A stretch of DNA of 64,000 nucleotides from UBA1479 sp040216635 (GTDB lineage Bacteria > Pseudomonadota > Alphaproteobacteria > Rhodospirillales > Casp-alpha2). A program made the position numbers and the translations under genes. Below the pieces are notes generated by a model, which searched no databases, was not told the origin of the DNA, and saw nothing but the letters and a program-made list of their open reading frames with translations. This document shows, piece after piece, positions 42,493 to 52,593 of this stretch. Within the stretch, counting starts at the first letter, position 1. Each line of letters opens with the position of its first letter. The stretch lies in contig JAVJOU010000018.1 of NCBI GenBank assembly GCA_040216635.1, positions 1 through 64,000 of the forward strand. Direction: 5' to 3'.

Positions 42493-43815
42493 TTAGCGCC
42501 GTTCAATAAAGGCGTTGCGCCGCAGGTCGCGCAGGAACTGCCGTGCCGCCAAATCTAGGCGAGCATCAATCAAGCGGTTTCGAATGCGATTTCGGAGTAT
42601 TTTCTTGGAATTTGAAGATATCCGTTCGCAGACCATGAACAACATGAATGCTCCCGGTACCTTGATGACCTCACTCGTTTCGCCATCCTGAAGGTCCTTG
42701 ATCGCATCCCTGACAAGGGGGGAGAGCTGGCTTGTACGAAGTTTCAGGCGGTCCGCTTTCAATCCGGCCGTAACCTGATTCGGCATGTCATGCATGTTGG
42801 TGCAATTGTCGGCGCGCAGACGCAGGCGTTTGGCCAAGTCGCGTTTTTCTTCGATGTCCTGCCTCTGTCCGGTGTCTGCGACCGGGATGGTCAGCTGTTC
42901 CAGAACAACCTGTGGATCGACCGATGGTCCCTCTGCGCCTTGAGAAACACGCTGATCGCGTAGCCAGTAAATTGAGTACCCTGCAGCCGTTCGGATGGGC
43001 GGTGAAATATCGCCTTTTGATAAGGAAGCAAGAACCTTTGAGACATCGGGAGCGAGTGTTCCCATGGACACCCAACCGAGATCCCCCCCGACAGCCGCGG
43101 TCGGGCTTTGAGAGAACGTTGTCGCCATGGCTTGAAAAGGAGCGCCACCCTTCAATTCATTCAGGATGCGATCCGCGACGGTTTTGACTTCCGCACTCTT
43201 GTCAGGCTGATCGACGGGCAGAAAAATTTCCGACAGCAACCCTACAGGCTTTCCTTTTTCCGCTTCCAAGCGGGCAATTTCTTCGTCGATTTCCTCGTCC
43301 GCGATTTTGGTGAGAGCCCGGAACCGAAGACGCAAGGCATCGCTCCAGGCAAGGTCGGCGCGGATCTGTTGATACAAGACCTCTTTCGATAATCCCAGGT
43401 CCTCCAGTAATTTCATCATGCCGCCTGCCGGTAGGTTGCGGGATTGTTCGTATTTTCGAACTGTTTCATCGACAGCGCTTTCAGGAATCCGGATATCCAT
43501 TCTTTCCGCTTCCTGACGCTTTAATTCTTCATCGATCAGGGTGTCGACAATCTTCGGCGCCAATTGTTGTGCCGTCTGACGCGTCGCGGGAAGCCCTGCC
43601 ATGGCGATCACCAATCGCAGGCGGGCGTGCAGGTCGTATTGCGATATAGGGGCATTGTTGACGGTTGCGACGATGCCCATCTGCTGCGCTTGCGCGGGCG
43701 CACCGTTGAGCAGGAAAACGGCGAGGCAGATAATTATCGTATTAAAGCCAAGCGATATCCAACGCGGACGGCGTCGGGGGACTGTTATGAATGGCATGAT
43801 CGGCGAAAGTCGCAT
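42493..43815 (-). CDS. surA: Periplasmic chaperone/peptidyl-prolyl isomerase SurA
   Basis: 440 residues. Signal-like hydrophobic stretch GFNTIIICLAVFLLNGAPAQA, then a SurA N-terminal domain (GIVATVNNAPISQYDLHARL) and one recognisable parvulin domain (GLLSEIFLPVD ... FSQSPTAAVGGDLGWVSMG). E. coli SurA has two parvulin domains; the second half here (residues ~300-400) is divergent. SurA escorts outer-membrane proteins, including LptD, to the BAM complex. Starts directly at the lptD stop. Confidence 0.92.
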   Translation of the reverse strand: MRLSPIMPFITVPRRRPRWISLGFNTIIICLAVFLLNGAPAQAQQMGIVATVNNAPISQYDLHARLRLVIAMAGLPATRQTAQQLAPKIVDTLIDEELKRQEAERMDIRIPESAVDETVRKYEQSRNLPAGGMMKLLEDLGLSKEVLYQQIRADLAWSDALRLRFRALTKIADEEIDEEIARLEAEKGKPVGLLSEIFLPVDQPDKSAEVKTVADRILNELKGGAPFQAMATTFSQSPTAAVGGDLGWVSMGTLAPDVSKVLASLSKGDISPPIRTAAGYSIYWLRDQRVSQGAEGPSVDPQVVLEQLTIPVADTGQRQDIEEKRDLAKRLRLRADNCTNMHDMPNQVTAGLKADRLKLRTSQLSPLVRDAIKDLQDGETSEVIKVPGAFMLFMVCERISSNSKKILRNRIRNRLIDARLDLAARQFLRDLRRNAFIERR

Positions 43816-46512
43816 TTAGAAGGTGATCTGTCCCAAGGTCTTCAGTAGCAAATTGATCGTAAAGGCGTCGGTAGGTTTCAGGTCTCTGTCTTCATAGAAA
43901 GTTCGGGAAAACCGCGTGGTAACAACTAGACATTCGTTTTCGAATACGAGATCACTCACGAGAGAGCGCATTTCATTGGCAGCCATGTCGCGCACGGCTT
44001 GGAAGTTAATGCGCCAATCCCGGGAGAACTGGGATGAAACGGTAAGCGATAACTCCTCACGACCTGAAAACTCACTGTCCTCAGGTTCTTCGAAGAAGAT
44101 ATAGCTGGCCGAGCTGTGCAGCAATGGCACGCCCGCATTAAAACGCACCTGATGGCGGCGAGGCGAGAATCCATCTTTCTCGATCTGAGTCCGGTAAGCC
44201 AAATCAAAGTACTGTGAAGGCCTGATCCGCGCCGTTGCAACGATATCCGATAAGTCGTCTTCCAAGCCGCTTCCTTCGGAGAAGGTGTCGTCAGTGTGGA
44301 ATCTGTAGGTCTGACCAACGAGCAGTGAAAGCCCATCCCCGGATGGTCCGGATAATCCCCATTTCATGCCATAATTGACACGGGTCCCGCCTTCGACCCG
44401 GTCGACCCCCCCGAACCGATTAACGCCGAACAGATTGGTGTCGTCGAATTCGAATTCCTGGCTGTCTTCGTTGGGGATTTTCGAAGGATTTCCGCCATTC
44501 GGGCTTGTGATGATGTTGACGATCGGTTCCAACGTTTGATTGGCCTTGCCAAGGCGGCTGATCAGAGGAAAGCGCCAATTCAGAGAGGCATAGGGGTAAA
44601 TTCGTCCTGTGATGCCCGTGAAGTCCGCTTCGTTTTCGCGGCTTACGTTATTGACGTGGTATCCGTCGGCCCATAAGCCCGTGGAAAAGCTGATCAGGTT
44701 GCCGATCGAATCTGAAAAGCGGCGGTTCCACGAAGGCCGTATCGAAATCCGGCGTGTGTCGTTTCCGCTTTCATCACGCGAGACGACCAGGAGGCTTGCA
44801 TCAACATTCAAATTACCACCGAACCGGTCCGGTTCGCCGACATGGCTGAATTCGACAAAGGGAAGGATGATCGGGCTGTCGATTGCATCTGCATCGGCGC
44901 GTTGATCCTGGAAGGAATAAGCGTTGACCGCCAGATAGTTGCGACCGCGGAACCCTTCAGCGAAAACGCGGCTTTCAAGCACGGGCAGGCTTTCGAAGCC
45001 AAAACGGCGAAGATAGGTGTCATCCGTGGCGCGCTGGATGTCGAAACCGGCGCGCCAAGTCTTGTTGATGTCCCACAGAGCTTCGGAAAATATGTGACCC
45101 CGGAAATCGCCTTCCGAATCATTGATGCCACTGACTTCGGCATCGATTTTCCCATCCTTGAACCGCTTTCTATAATCGACGGTCAATTGGAAGCCTTCGG
45201 ATTCCGAAAAGGCGGGGATAGCCGTGACGTCGGATGAATCGTCGATTGGATAAAAATACGGAATACGGGTGACAAATCCCAAATCCGACGATCCACCGAA
45301 GCCAGGGGCCAGGAACCCTGCTTTGCGCCGGATGCTTGGATCAGGATGGATAAAATATGGCGTGTAGAGGACCGGAATACCATAAACTTCGAGCCAGGCA
45401 TCCCGGTATTCTATGGTCTTGCTACGCTGATCGTGGATAACGCGCACGGCCCTAATCTGCCAAAGCGGAGAGGCGTCGGGGGCATCCGCGCAGAGGTTGC
45501 AAGGTGAATAAACGCCTTGGCGTAATTCTGTGACAACTGCACCACTGCGCTTGGCACCCTGGGCCGCAAGGCGCGAGCGGTCGGCAAGAATAACGCCGAT
45601 ATTTCGGACGAGACCGTCTTTGAGGTCCCCTGTGATGGTGATCCGGTCCGCGAACATGGTTTCACCCGTCGGCTCCAGGATCGTAATATTGCCTAAAGCC
45701 TGAACGATGTCCGTGTTCTGGTTGTAGGTAATCTTGTCAGCGTAAAGGGTGCGTTTGCCATAGCTGATTTCAACGCCGCCCTGTGCGATGACTAGGCCGT
45801 TCTCCTGATCAAAGCTCATTTCATCGGCAAGCAGGTTGACCGGAACTTCCGGGGGGGCTTCCGTGCCGGTGGACTGTGTTGATAGCGGGAGGGGCGAGGG
45901 CGTTGATTGTGGGACAGTCCGGGGAGCGGGGTTCAAGGGTGCCGGTGTCGGCTGGGACGAAGTGGGTGTGCCTTGCTGTGCACGACTGTTCACAGGGGCC
46001 ACACCGGCACGGGGGACGAATGGGCTGTTGTTGGCGTCGAACAACAGGCCGAGCGGACGTGCTCCATCCTGTTGTGTTTCGGTGACGGGCCGTGTGATGG
46101 AAGAGGGGCGCTGGACGGAGGGCGCATTGAACAGGCGGGTCGGCTGCTGTCGAACCTGCGGCGCTTGGTAAAGGGTGTTCGGAACAGTCTTTGGTGCGGA
46201 CAGGATCGGTTGCGGGGACCGTGATGCCGGTTCGGGCACCGCATTAAACAGACGTGAGGGGGATGGTTTTGTGGCCGGTGCGGACAATGTCGGCGGCGGT
46301 GTCGGGAGGGGTCGCGGCGAGCCGGTTGCTCGGTTGCTGTTCGGCGCTTCGGTCTTATCCGTGTTCAAAAGAATGCCCAATGGTCTTGAGGCATTGGCTC
46401 CATCGGGGGTGGCCGCCCCCGCCGGTTGCGCCGCGCTCATGGTGATGGCGCATGCCAGAAATGGGATAGCAAGGGCGCGTGGAAGCAAATTGAGGCATGG
46501 GCGATAGATCAT
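43816..46512 (-). CDS. lptD: LPS-assembly protein LptD with repeat-bearing Pro/Ser-rich linker
   Basis: 898 residues. Outer-membrane barrel that inserts lipopolysaccharide. Order: signal peptide (1-33), a Pro/Ser-rich linker (~34-222), the LptA-like OstA domain from VNLLADEMSFDQENGLVIAQ, and a C-terminal beta barrel ending in ...LLLKTLGQITF. A CNLC pair lies at the start of the barrel. The linker repeats short blocks: RPLGILLN (43-50) and RPLGLLFD (152-159), RLFNA (87-91 and 126-130), LSAP (76-79, 104-107). ATG 46512 is preferred; a longer start at 46752 runs into lptG. Confidence 0.93.
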   Translation of the reverse strand: MIYRPCLNLLPRALAIPFLACAITMSAAQPAGAATPDGANASRPLGILLNTDKTEAPNSNRATGSPRPLPTPPPTLSAPATKPSPSRLFNAVPEPASRSPQPILSAPKTVPNTLYQAPQVRQQPTRLFNAPSVQRPSSITRPVTETQQDGARPLGLLFDANNSPFVPRAGVAPVNSRAQQGTPTSSQPTPAPLNPAPRTVPQSTPSPLPLSTQSTGTEAPPEVPVNLLADEMSFDQENGLVIAQGGVEISYGKRTLYADKITYNQNTDIVQALGNITILEPTGETMFADRITITGDLKDGLVRNIGVILADRSRLAAQGAKRSGAVVTELRQGVYSPCNLCADAPDASPLWQIRAVRVIHDQRSKTIEYRDAWLEVYGIPVLYTPYFIHPDPSIRRKAGFLAPGFGGSSDLGFVTRIPYFYPIDDSSDVTAIPAFSESEGFQLTVDYRKRFKDGKIDAEVSGINDSEGDFRGHIFSEALWDINKTWRAGFDIQRATDDTYLRRFGFESLPVLESRVFAEGFRGRNYLAVNAYSFQDQRADADAIDSPIILPFVEFSHVGEPDRFGGNLNVDASLLVVSRDESGNDTRRISIRPSWNRRFSDSIGNLISFSTGLWADGYHVNNVSRENEADFTGITGRIYPYASLNWRFPLISRLGKANQTLEPIVNIITSPNGGNPSKIPNEDSQEFEFDDTNLFGVNRFGGVDRVEGGTRVNYGMKWGLSGPSGDGLSLLVGQTYRFHTDDTFSEGSGLEDDLSDIVATARIRPSQYFDLAYRTQIEKDGFSPRRHQVRFNAGVPLLHSSASYIFFEEPEDSEFSGREELSLTVSSQFSRDWRINFQAVRDMAANEMRSLVSDLVFENECLVVTTRFSRTFYEDRDLKPTDAFTINLLLKTLGQITF

Positions 46513-46517
46513 GGCGT

Positions 46518-47618
46518 TTACCCGTCCTCCAGATGCAACAACATGGCTGCTCCCAGCATGGTGGCGACACCTGATGGTGTCCATGCGGCCAGAAGCACCG
46601 GAATACTGTCGGATAGACCGAGCGCGAAGACGATATCGGAGAAGAAATACAGAACGAACCCAGTGAATACACCGCCCGCGATGACGAAAGTTGTCCCGCC
46701 CCGCCGGGTTTGCCGCAACGTAAAGGTTGCCGCGATCAGTACCATTGCGCACATCAATAGCGGGGCTGACAGCAGCGTATGCCAGTACAGGCGATGTCGG
46801 ATGGCTGAAAACCCGGCGTTCTCAAGAGTTTGTATAAACCGGGGCAGATCCCAGAATGACATCGTTTCCGGCGGGGCGAAGTTGTCCTGTATCCTGTTTA
46901 CGGTCAAATCCGTGGGCAGCCAGTAGTCTTTTTCGAACCGAGGAGGCGCTTCGGGTTCAAACATCCAGGCTTCTTTCAAATGCCAGAAACCGTCCTCGAG
47001 GCGTGCTGATTTCGCATCGACCCGTTGGCGGAAGGTGTCTTTCCCTTCGTAGAGAAAGACCAGGACTTCACGTAATTCGACTTCGCTTTTTTGCTGCAGG
47101 ACTCGTTCCGCATGGACCACGCTTTGACCTTTGTCATCAGCCTGCCGTAGCCATAACCCTGAATTCGATATTGAAAGAAAACTGGTATGGCCTTCAATGC
47201 GGGTTGCTTCCAATCGTTCATATCGGGCGAGCATGGAGGACGACAGGGGGTTGATGACCATGACCTGTAGCAAACCCAGCAAAAACGCCAGGAACAGTAC
47301 CGGCAACATGAATTGCCAGGCGGAAATACCCGTTGCCCGCGTGACCACCAGCTCATTGGTGCGCGTCAAGCGCCAGAACGCGGCCATGCCGCCGAACAGG
47401 ATTGCAAAGGGAAAGGTTTTCTGCCCCATGAACGGAAGCTTCAGTAAAGACATTTCCAGGACCATGGCCAGCGTCACGTTTTCCAACTGAGCGGACCGGC
47501 GAAGCAGTTCAACTGAGTCGAACAGCAGAATAAGCATCAGGAACAGAAAGAAAATTCCCAAGAAGCTAATCAGGAAATGACGACCGATATAAACGGACAG
47601 GATCATTGACAAGCGCAT
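46518..47618 (-). CDS. lptG: LPS export ABC permease LptG
   Basis: 366 residues, six hydrophobic segments with a large periplasmic domain between the third and fourth. YIGRHFLISFLGIFFLF and GGMAAFWRLTRTNELVVTRATG (the coupling helix) are typical of LptF/LptG. With LptF and LptB it lifts LPS out of the inner membrane. It follows lptF by 15 bp; the lptD start is 5 bp downstream. Confidence 0.95.
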   Translation of the reverse strand: MRLSMILSVYIGRHFLISFLGIFFLFLMLILLFDSVELLRRSAQLENVTLAMVLEMSLLKLPFMGQKTFPFAILFGGMAAFWRLTRTNELVVTRATGISAWQFMLPVLFLAFLLGLLQVMVINPLSSSMLARYERLEATRIEGHTSFLSISNSGLWLRQADDKGQSVVHAERVLQQKSEVELREVLVFLYEGKDTFRQRVDAKSARLEDGFWHLKEAWMFEPEAPPRFEKDYWLPTDLTVNRIQDNFAPPETMSFWDLPRFIQTLENAGFSAIRHRLYWHTLLSAPLLMCAMVLIAATFTLRQTRRGGTTFVIAGGVFTGFVLYFFSDIVFALGLSDSIPVLLAAWTPSGVATMLGAAMLLHLEDG

Positions 47619-47633
47619 GATATGTCCCTGGCC

Positions 47634-48749
47634 TCACGCGGCATTGGGTGCAGTTGCCGGCGAAGCCGATGGTGCGCGCACCATGATGAACCAGGCGACT
47701 GGAAGTGGGAATAGGACTGCAGCGTAAAGCAACGGAATAAGACCTGTATTCTTTGCTACGACATTTTCCGTTGCCAGCATAATCCCCTGAAGCACGACCA
47801 TCGCGGCGACCGCAACCAGGACACGAGCGGTTTGGGTGCGTCGGCCGAAATTCCCCGTCAGCAGACTGCACAATCCGATGACGGTGAAACTCAGGCAGAG
47901 CATCGGGGCGATCAGGCGACGATGTGCTTCGACAATGAATTTACCGACATTCTGCGTGCCGATGATATCGGCTTGATTCGGCGTGTCGAATAATTCGTCA
48001 AGTGTGCGTTCACGCGGTTCCCGCCATCGTTGGCCCTGCGGCCCGCCGAGCGCCAGATTGTAGACCCAGCGGTCAAAGTAGAGGATGGAAAGCTTGTTGG
48101 TTGTCTTGTCGACTTCCTGCCGGTTGCCTTTGAACATCACCACGCGTGGTCCCGTCGGCGTGTCGATCATGGCACCGCGATCGGCCATCAACGTGAAGGG
48201 CTTTGTCTGGTCGCGGGTGTCGTGAACCAGAATGCCGTGCAACTGGCCGTCATTCGTCCGTGTGCGGATATAGACCGTGGTCGTTTTCCCGACGTTGTTG
48301 AATTCACCCTCTTTCAGCAATACGTGAGAAACGCTGTTTCGAATATCCCATTGCAGGTCACGAAACGCGCGGTAGGACTCGGGGACCAGTTTGAGATGGA
48401 GTGTATAAGACAAGGCGATTGTCCCAAGCGCCAGGATCAACGCCGGTTTGGCAAGGGCGAACTGGCTGAGGCCGGTTGCCCGCATGACGACCAATTCCCG
48501 GTCCGTGATCAGTTTCGCGTAAATGAACACCACCACGGTAAATAAGGCGATGGGCAGGATCACGATCAGGAAGTTGGGCAGCAGAAGACCGGAAAGATAG
48601 AGAAATGTTCCCGCGCTCAATCCACGGTTGACGATCATTTCGACAAACCGCAGCGACTGTGTGAGCCAGATGATACATGTCAGGCCCGTCGTCACGAGAA
48701 TCATGCCAACCAGGAGTTGGCGCAATACGTAGCGCGTCAGCGAGTTCAT
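47634..48749 (-). CDS. lptF: LPS export ABC permease LptF
   Basis: 371 residues with the YjgP/YjgQ fold: YVLRQLLVGMILVTTGLTC at the start, coupling helix DRELVVMRATGLSQF, a periplasmic beta-jellyroll-like domain, and C-terminal helices (APMLCLSFTVIGLCSLLTG). First gene of lptF-lptG-lptD-surA-pdxA-rsmA. The 115-bp gap upstream probably holds the promoter but I see no clear boxes. Confidence 0.95.
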   Translation of the reverse strand: MNSLTRYVLRQLLVGMILVTTGLTCIIWLTQSLRFVEMIVNRGLSAGTFLYLSGLLLPNFLIVILPIALFTVVVFIYAKLITDRELVVMRATGLSQFALAKPALILALGTIALSYTLHLKLVPESYRAFRDLQWDIRNSVSHVLLKEGEFNNVGKTTTVYIRTRTNDGQLHGILVHDTRDQTKPFTLMADRGAMIDTPTGPRVVMFKGNRQEVDKTTNKLSILYFDRWVYNLALGGPQGQRWREPRERTLDELFDTPNQADIIGTQNVGKFIVEAHRRLIAPMLCLSFTVIGLCSLLTGNFGRRTQTARVLVAVAAMVVLQGIMLATENVVAKNTGLIPLLYAAVLFPLPVAWFIMVRAPSASPATAPNAA

Positions 48750-48864
48750 TCGAATCCCCAGGGAACCAGGTCATCAAACTGTAGGAAAAAGGTTAATAAA
48801 TCAAGGCGTAAACCCTGATTTCCGGACCTTTGAGGTGGCGATGGTTATGTTCCCCGACCGCTCC

Positions 48865-50652
48865 CTAGAATGCATCGACGGAGGTCGTCGCGACGGTGCC
48901 GCCGCCGCCCAAAATCGTCGTGCACAGAGCGGCTGCCTGAGGCAGGAATTGCTGGGCGAAAAAGCGGGCAGAAGTCACCTTGCTGTCCAGGAATGGATCA
49001 CTGTCGCCGCTTTCGCGCCGTTCGGCCGCGCGCAAGGCGCCCTGGGCAAGAAGCCAGCCGCCCGTCACGATGCCCATCAGGCGCAGATAATGGACCGCAC
49101 CGGCGGCGGCAGGGGCCGGGTCTTGCGGAAAAGTTTCAACGACCCAGTCCGTTGCGGTTTCCAGGGCGCGCACGGCATCGCTCAGGAGAGCTGCCAGATC
49201 GTCCAGCCCGCTTCCATCGGTGTTCAGGTCCGCGACCGTCCCACGCATGGATTTGATCAATTCACCGGCAGCCATGCCCTCGTCGCGAGCAACCTTGCGT
49301 CCCACCAAGTCATTCGCCTGGATGCCGTTGGTGCCCTCGTAGATGCGGGCCACGCGAATGTCCCGGGCGTGCTGGGCGGCGCCCGTTTCTTCGATGTAAC
49401 CCATGCCGCCGTGGACTTGGATGCCCAGATCGGCAACTTCGGACGCAACATCGGTTGAAAAGGCCTTGGCCACGGGGGTCAGAAGGTCGACAAAAGCCTG
49501 GGCGCGCGCGCGTTCGTCCTGGTCATCGTGCCGGCGGGCGATGTCGATGCAGGCCGCGACCCTATAGGCGATGGCGCGGATCGCTTCGGTCTGCACCCGC
49601 ATGGACAGCAGCATGCGGCGCACATCCGGGTGGTGGATGATGGTCACGGGATCAGCCCCGCCGCCTGTAAGGGCCCGGCTTTGCACGCGTTCCCGGGCAA
49701 AATCGCGGGCCTGCTGGTAGGCGCGCTCGGCAATGCCCACGCCTTCCATGCCGACGGCCAGGCGGGCCGCGTTCATCATGATGAACATGTACTCGATGCC
49801 GCGGTTTTCCTCACCGATCAGAAAGGCCGTAGCACCTTCGTTGTCCCCGTAGGACATGACCGCGGTGGGACTGGCATGCATGCCCATCTTGTGTTCCAGC
49901 GACACGCAGCGCAGATCGTTGCGCCCCCCCGGGTTGCCGTCGGCATCCAGCAATAACTTCGGCACCAGAAACAGCGACAGGCCCTTGATGCCTTCGGGGC
50001 CGTCCGGTGAGCGGGCCAACACCATGTGGATGATGTTTTCCGCCATGTCGTGCTCGCCGTGGCTGATGAAAATCTTTTGGCCGCGCAGCACATAATGCTC
50101 GCCGGCGCGTTCGGCCTTGCAGCGAATGCGCGCCAGGTCCGACCCGGCCTGCGGTTCGGTCAGGTTCATGGTCCCGGCCCATTGCCCGGTGACCAGCTTT
50201 TCCAGGTATTGCGCGTTGATTTCGTCTGACCCGTGGGACAGCAATAATTCGATGGCACTTTGCGTCAGCATGGGACAGAGCGCGAAGGACAGGTTGGCGG
50301 CGTGCCACACTTCGGAAACCGCCGTCGCGACCAGAACGGGCAGGCCCTGGCCGCCCCAGTCTTCCGGTGCCCAGATGCCGTTCCAACCCGCATCAACAAA
50401 TTGCTGATAGGCTTCGGGGAAGCCTTTGGGGGTGCGCACGACGCCGTTTTCCAGCGCACAACCTTCCTGGTCGCCGGTATGGTTCAAGGGGGCGAGAACG
50501 TCCGACCCGAACTTTCCGGCCTCTTCCAGGATGGCATCGACCAAGTCCGGTGTGGCTTCGCCGAAGCCCGGCAGCCGATTGACGGCGCCCAGGCCGGCGA
50601 TTTCGTTAAGCGCAAAGCGCATGTCGTCCAGGGGTGCCCGGTAATCAGCCAT
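48865..50652 (-). CDS. Acyl-CoA dehydrogenase, DmdC-like
   Basis: 595 residues, longer than ordinary acyl-CoA dehydrogenases (~390) and typical of the DmdC/3-methylmercaptopropionyl-CoA dehydrogenase branch with an extra C-terminal helical domain. It begins MADYRAPLDDMRFALNE; FAD-domain motifs are MNLTEPQAGSDLARIR and GEENRGIEYMF; the catalytic-base region is YEGTNGIQANDLVG. DMSP-derived substrates are possible, but the family also oxidises branched or aromatic acyl-CoAs, and no dmd gene is nearby. ATG 50652 follows GGAG; the longer frame runs into the divergent deacylase gene. Confidence 0.88.
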   Translation of the reverse strand: MADYRAPLDDMRFALNEIAGLGAVNRLPGFGEATPDLVDAILEEAGKFGSDVLAPLNHTGDQEGCALENGVVRTPKGFPEAYQQFVDAGWNGIWAPEDWGGQGLPVLVATAVSEVWHAANLSFALCPMLTQSAIELLLSHGSDEINAQYLEKLVTGQWAGTMNLTEPQAGSDLARIRCKAERAGEHYVLRGQKIFISHGEHDMAENIIHMVLARSPDGPEGIKGLSLFLVPKLLLDADGNPGGRNDLRCVSLEHKMGMHASPTAVMSYGDNEGATAFLIGEENRGIEYMFIMMNAARLAVGMEGVGIAERAYQQARDFARERVQSRALTGGGADPVTIIHHPDVRRMLLSMRVQTEAIRAIAYRVAACIDIARRHDDQDERARAQAFVDLLTPVAKAFSTDVASEVADLGIQVHGGMGYIEETGAAQHARDIRVARIYEGTNGIQANDLVGRKVARDEGMAAGELIKSMRGTVADLNTDGSGLDDLAALLSDAVRALETATDWVVETFPQDPAPAAAGAVHYLRLMGIVTGGWLLAQGALRAAERRESGDSDPFLDSKVTSARFFAQQFLPQAAALCTTILGGGGTVATTSVDAF

Positions 50653-50796
50653 TGCATGTCTCCTCAGCCCTTCGGTTTTAGGCAAGCTTTCAGGTGCTGA
50701 CAACGGTGCCGTTACGTCAAGCTGGGGTGCCTTCTGGCGTGTTGTCGTCAGCGATGTAATATGGGGCCTCCACCGCCCAGCAGGAGACGACCAATC

Positions 50797-52263
50797 ATGC
50801 CCCCATATGACCTTTTGATCACCGGCGCCGATGTCATCGACGGTACCGGTGCACCGGCGGTTCGCGCCGATGTCGCCGTCACGGGCGACCGTATTGCCGC
50901 CGTCGGCGACCTTGCCGCCCAGGGGGCATCCGCGACAGAGGCCATCGACGGCACGGGGCTTGCCTTGGCGCCGGGGTTCATCGACGTGCATACGCACGAT
51001 GACCGGCTGGTTCTGACGCAGCCTAGCGTGGCCCCCAAGACCAGCCAGGGGGTGACCACCGTTGTCACGGGCAATTGCGGGGTGTCTCTTGCACCCTTCG
51101 TCGCGGAAAGCCGTGCGGGCGAAGCGGACCCGCCCGGGCCCATGGCGCTTTTGGGCGGCTGGTCCGATTACCGCTATCCGACTCTTGCCGACTATTACGA
51201 GGCGCTGGAAGAAAGTCCGCCCGCGATCAATGTCGCCACTCTGGTGGGACATTCGACCTTGCGAGCCGGGGTGATGGATACCTTTGACCGTCCGGCGACA
51301 AAGGCGGAGATCGATGCCATGGCGCGGGTTTTGGAACAAAGCCTGCGTGCCGGGGCGGTCGGCCTGTCGACGGGACTGGCCTATCCCACGGCCATTCACG
51401 CACCGACGGATGAGGTCGTGGAACTGGCGTCGTGTCTGAAGGATTTCGGGGCGCTTTATACCACCCACATGCGCAACGAAGGCGAAGACCTGGTTGAATC
51501 CGTGGATGAAACCATCGATATCGCCCGCCGCTCGGGTGCGGCGACGGTGATCTCCCACCATAAATGCGTCGGCCGGGAAAACTGGGGCAAAAGTCACGAC
51601 AGCCTTGCCCATATCAAGGCAGCACAGCAGGAATTAACGCTGGATTACGACCTTTATCCCTATACGGCGACTTCGACCATCTTACTGAAGGATTTCCTTT
51701 CGACGTCTGAGAAAACCGTGCTGACGTCGTCGGCCACCCATCCGGAATTGGTCGGCCGTGAATTCGATAGCATCGTCGATGAATGGGGATGCTCGGTCGA
51801 CGAGGCGATCCGCCGTCTATCGCCCGCAGGGGCCGTCTATTTCCGCATGGACGAAGAGGAAGTTCGCCGCATCATGGCGTTTCCGGGGGCGATGATCGCC
51901 TCGGACGGCCTGCCCATCGACGAAGGCCGCCCGCACCCGCGCCTGTGGGGCACGTTCCCCCGCGTTCTGGGTCATTATTGCCGCGAACAAGGGGTGCTCG
52001 GCCTGGAAGAAGCGGTCCACCGCATGTCCGGCAAACCGGCAAGCGTGTTCGGCCTGAAAGACCGCGGGGAAATTCGCGAAGGTGCGTTCGCCGATCTGGT
52101 TCTGTTCAACCCCAAGACAGTCATCGATACGGCGACTTTCGATGCACCGGAGACCCCGGCAAAGGGGATCGAGCGGGTCTATGTGAACGGGCAGATGGTA
52201 TGGTCGGATCTGGCCTGGACCGGCGCCCGCCCGGGGCGGCGAGTCGGGCGGAAAGCAGCCTAG
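50797..52263 (+). CDS. N-acyl-D-amino-acid deacylase family amidohydrolase
   Basis: 488 residues. Amidohydrolase superfamily: the first metal motif is FIDVHTHDDRLVL, followed by VVTGNCGVSLAP, TTHMRNEGEDLVES and ISHHKCVGRENWG. A C-terminal jellyroll strand pair (RERVYVNGQMVW) closes the fold. These zinc enzymes release D-amino acids from N-acyl derivatives; exact substrate unknown. AGGAGA lies 9 nt before ATG 50797. Divergent from the acyl-CoA dehydrogenase gene. Confidence 0.87.
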   Translation: MPPYDLLITGADVIDGTGAPAVRADVAVTGDRIAAVGDLAAQGASATEAIDGTGLALAPGFIDVHTHDDRLVLTQPSVAPKTSQGVTTVVTGNCGVSLAPFVAESRAGEADPPGPMALLGGWSDYRYPTLADYYEALEESPPAINVATLVGHSTLRAGVMDTFDRPATKAEIDAMARVLEQSLRAGAVGLSTGLAYPTAIHAPTDEVVELASCLKDFGALYTTHMRNEGEDLVESVDETIDIARRSGAATVISHHKCVGRENWGKSHDSLAHIKAAQQELTLDYDLYPYTATSTILLKDFLSTSEKTVLTSSATHPELVGREFDSIVDEWGCSVDEAIRRLSPAGAVYFRMDEEEVRRIMAFPGAMIASDGLPIDEGRPHPRLWGTFPRVLGHYCREQGVLGLEEAVHRMSGKPASVFGLKDRGEIREGAFADLVLFNPKTVIDTATFDAPETPAKGIERVYVNGQMVWSDLAWTGARPGRRVGRKAA

Positions 52264-52269
52264 GGCGCC

Positions 52270-52512
52270 TCAGGCCGCAGCGGGTACTTTCCCCGAAGGG
52301 GGCGGGATGCCCGCGCCGCCCTTGCCGCGATGTTCGGCGATCCAGCTCCAGACGCTTTCGTGGAAGGTGTAGGCGACCGTCTGCACCATGGGCTCGATGA
52401 TGCCGACGCCGAGCGCGATCTGCCAGTCACGGGTCAGGGCATATGCCACGGTCACGGCAACCACCAAGTGCATGACGGAGTAGGTTCCTGTCTTGATCAG
52501 TTTGCGTGGCAT
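52270..52512 (-). CDS. Small DUF2061 membrane protein
   Basis: 80 residues with two hydrophobic segments (YSVMHLVVAVTVAYALT and LGVGIIEPMVQTVAYTF) and the HESVWSWI end typical of DUF2061. No known function. ATG 52512 is chosen by family length; the frame runs open to 52737 without protein-like content. Two inverted repeats, one resembling a Fur box, lie ~90 bp upstream. Converges on the deacylase gene, 6 bp away. Confidence 0.78.
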   Translation of the reverse strand: MPRKLIKTGTYSVMHLVVAVTVAYALTRDWQIALGVGIIEPMVQTVAYTFHESVWSWIAEHRGKGGAGIPPPSGKVPAAA

Positions 52513-52593
52513 GGGGAACTCCTGTTTTTCATATCCGCCGGGTCCGATTTCAGCCCGGTGGGACGGCGACCATTCGCCGTTGTTTGATGGCCT

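Noticed and set aside
50653..51612. N-terminal extension of the acyl-CoA dehydrogenase frame
   Set aside because: It covers the antisense strand of the deacylase gene; the family start is at 50652 with a good ribosome site.
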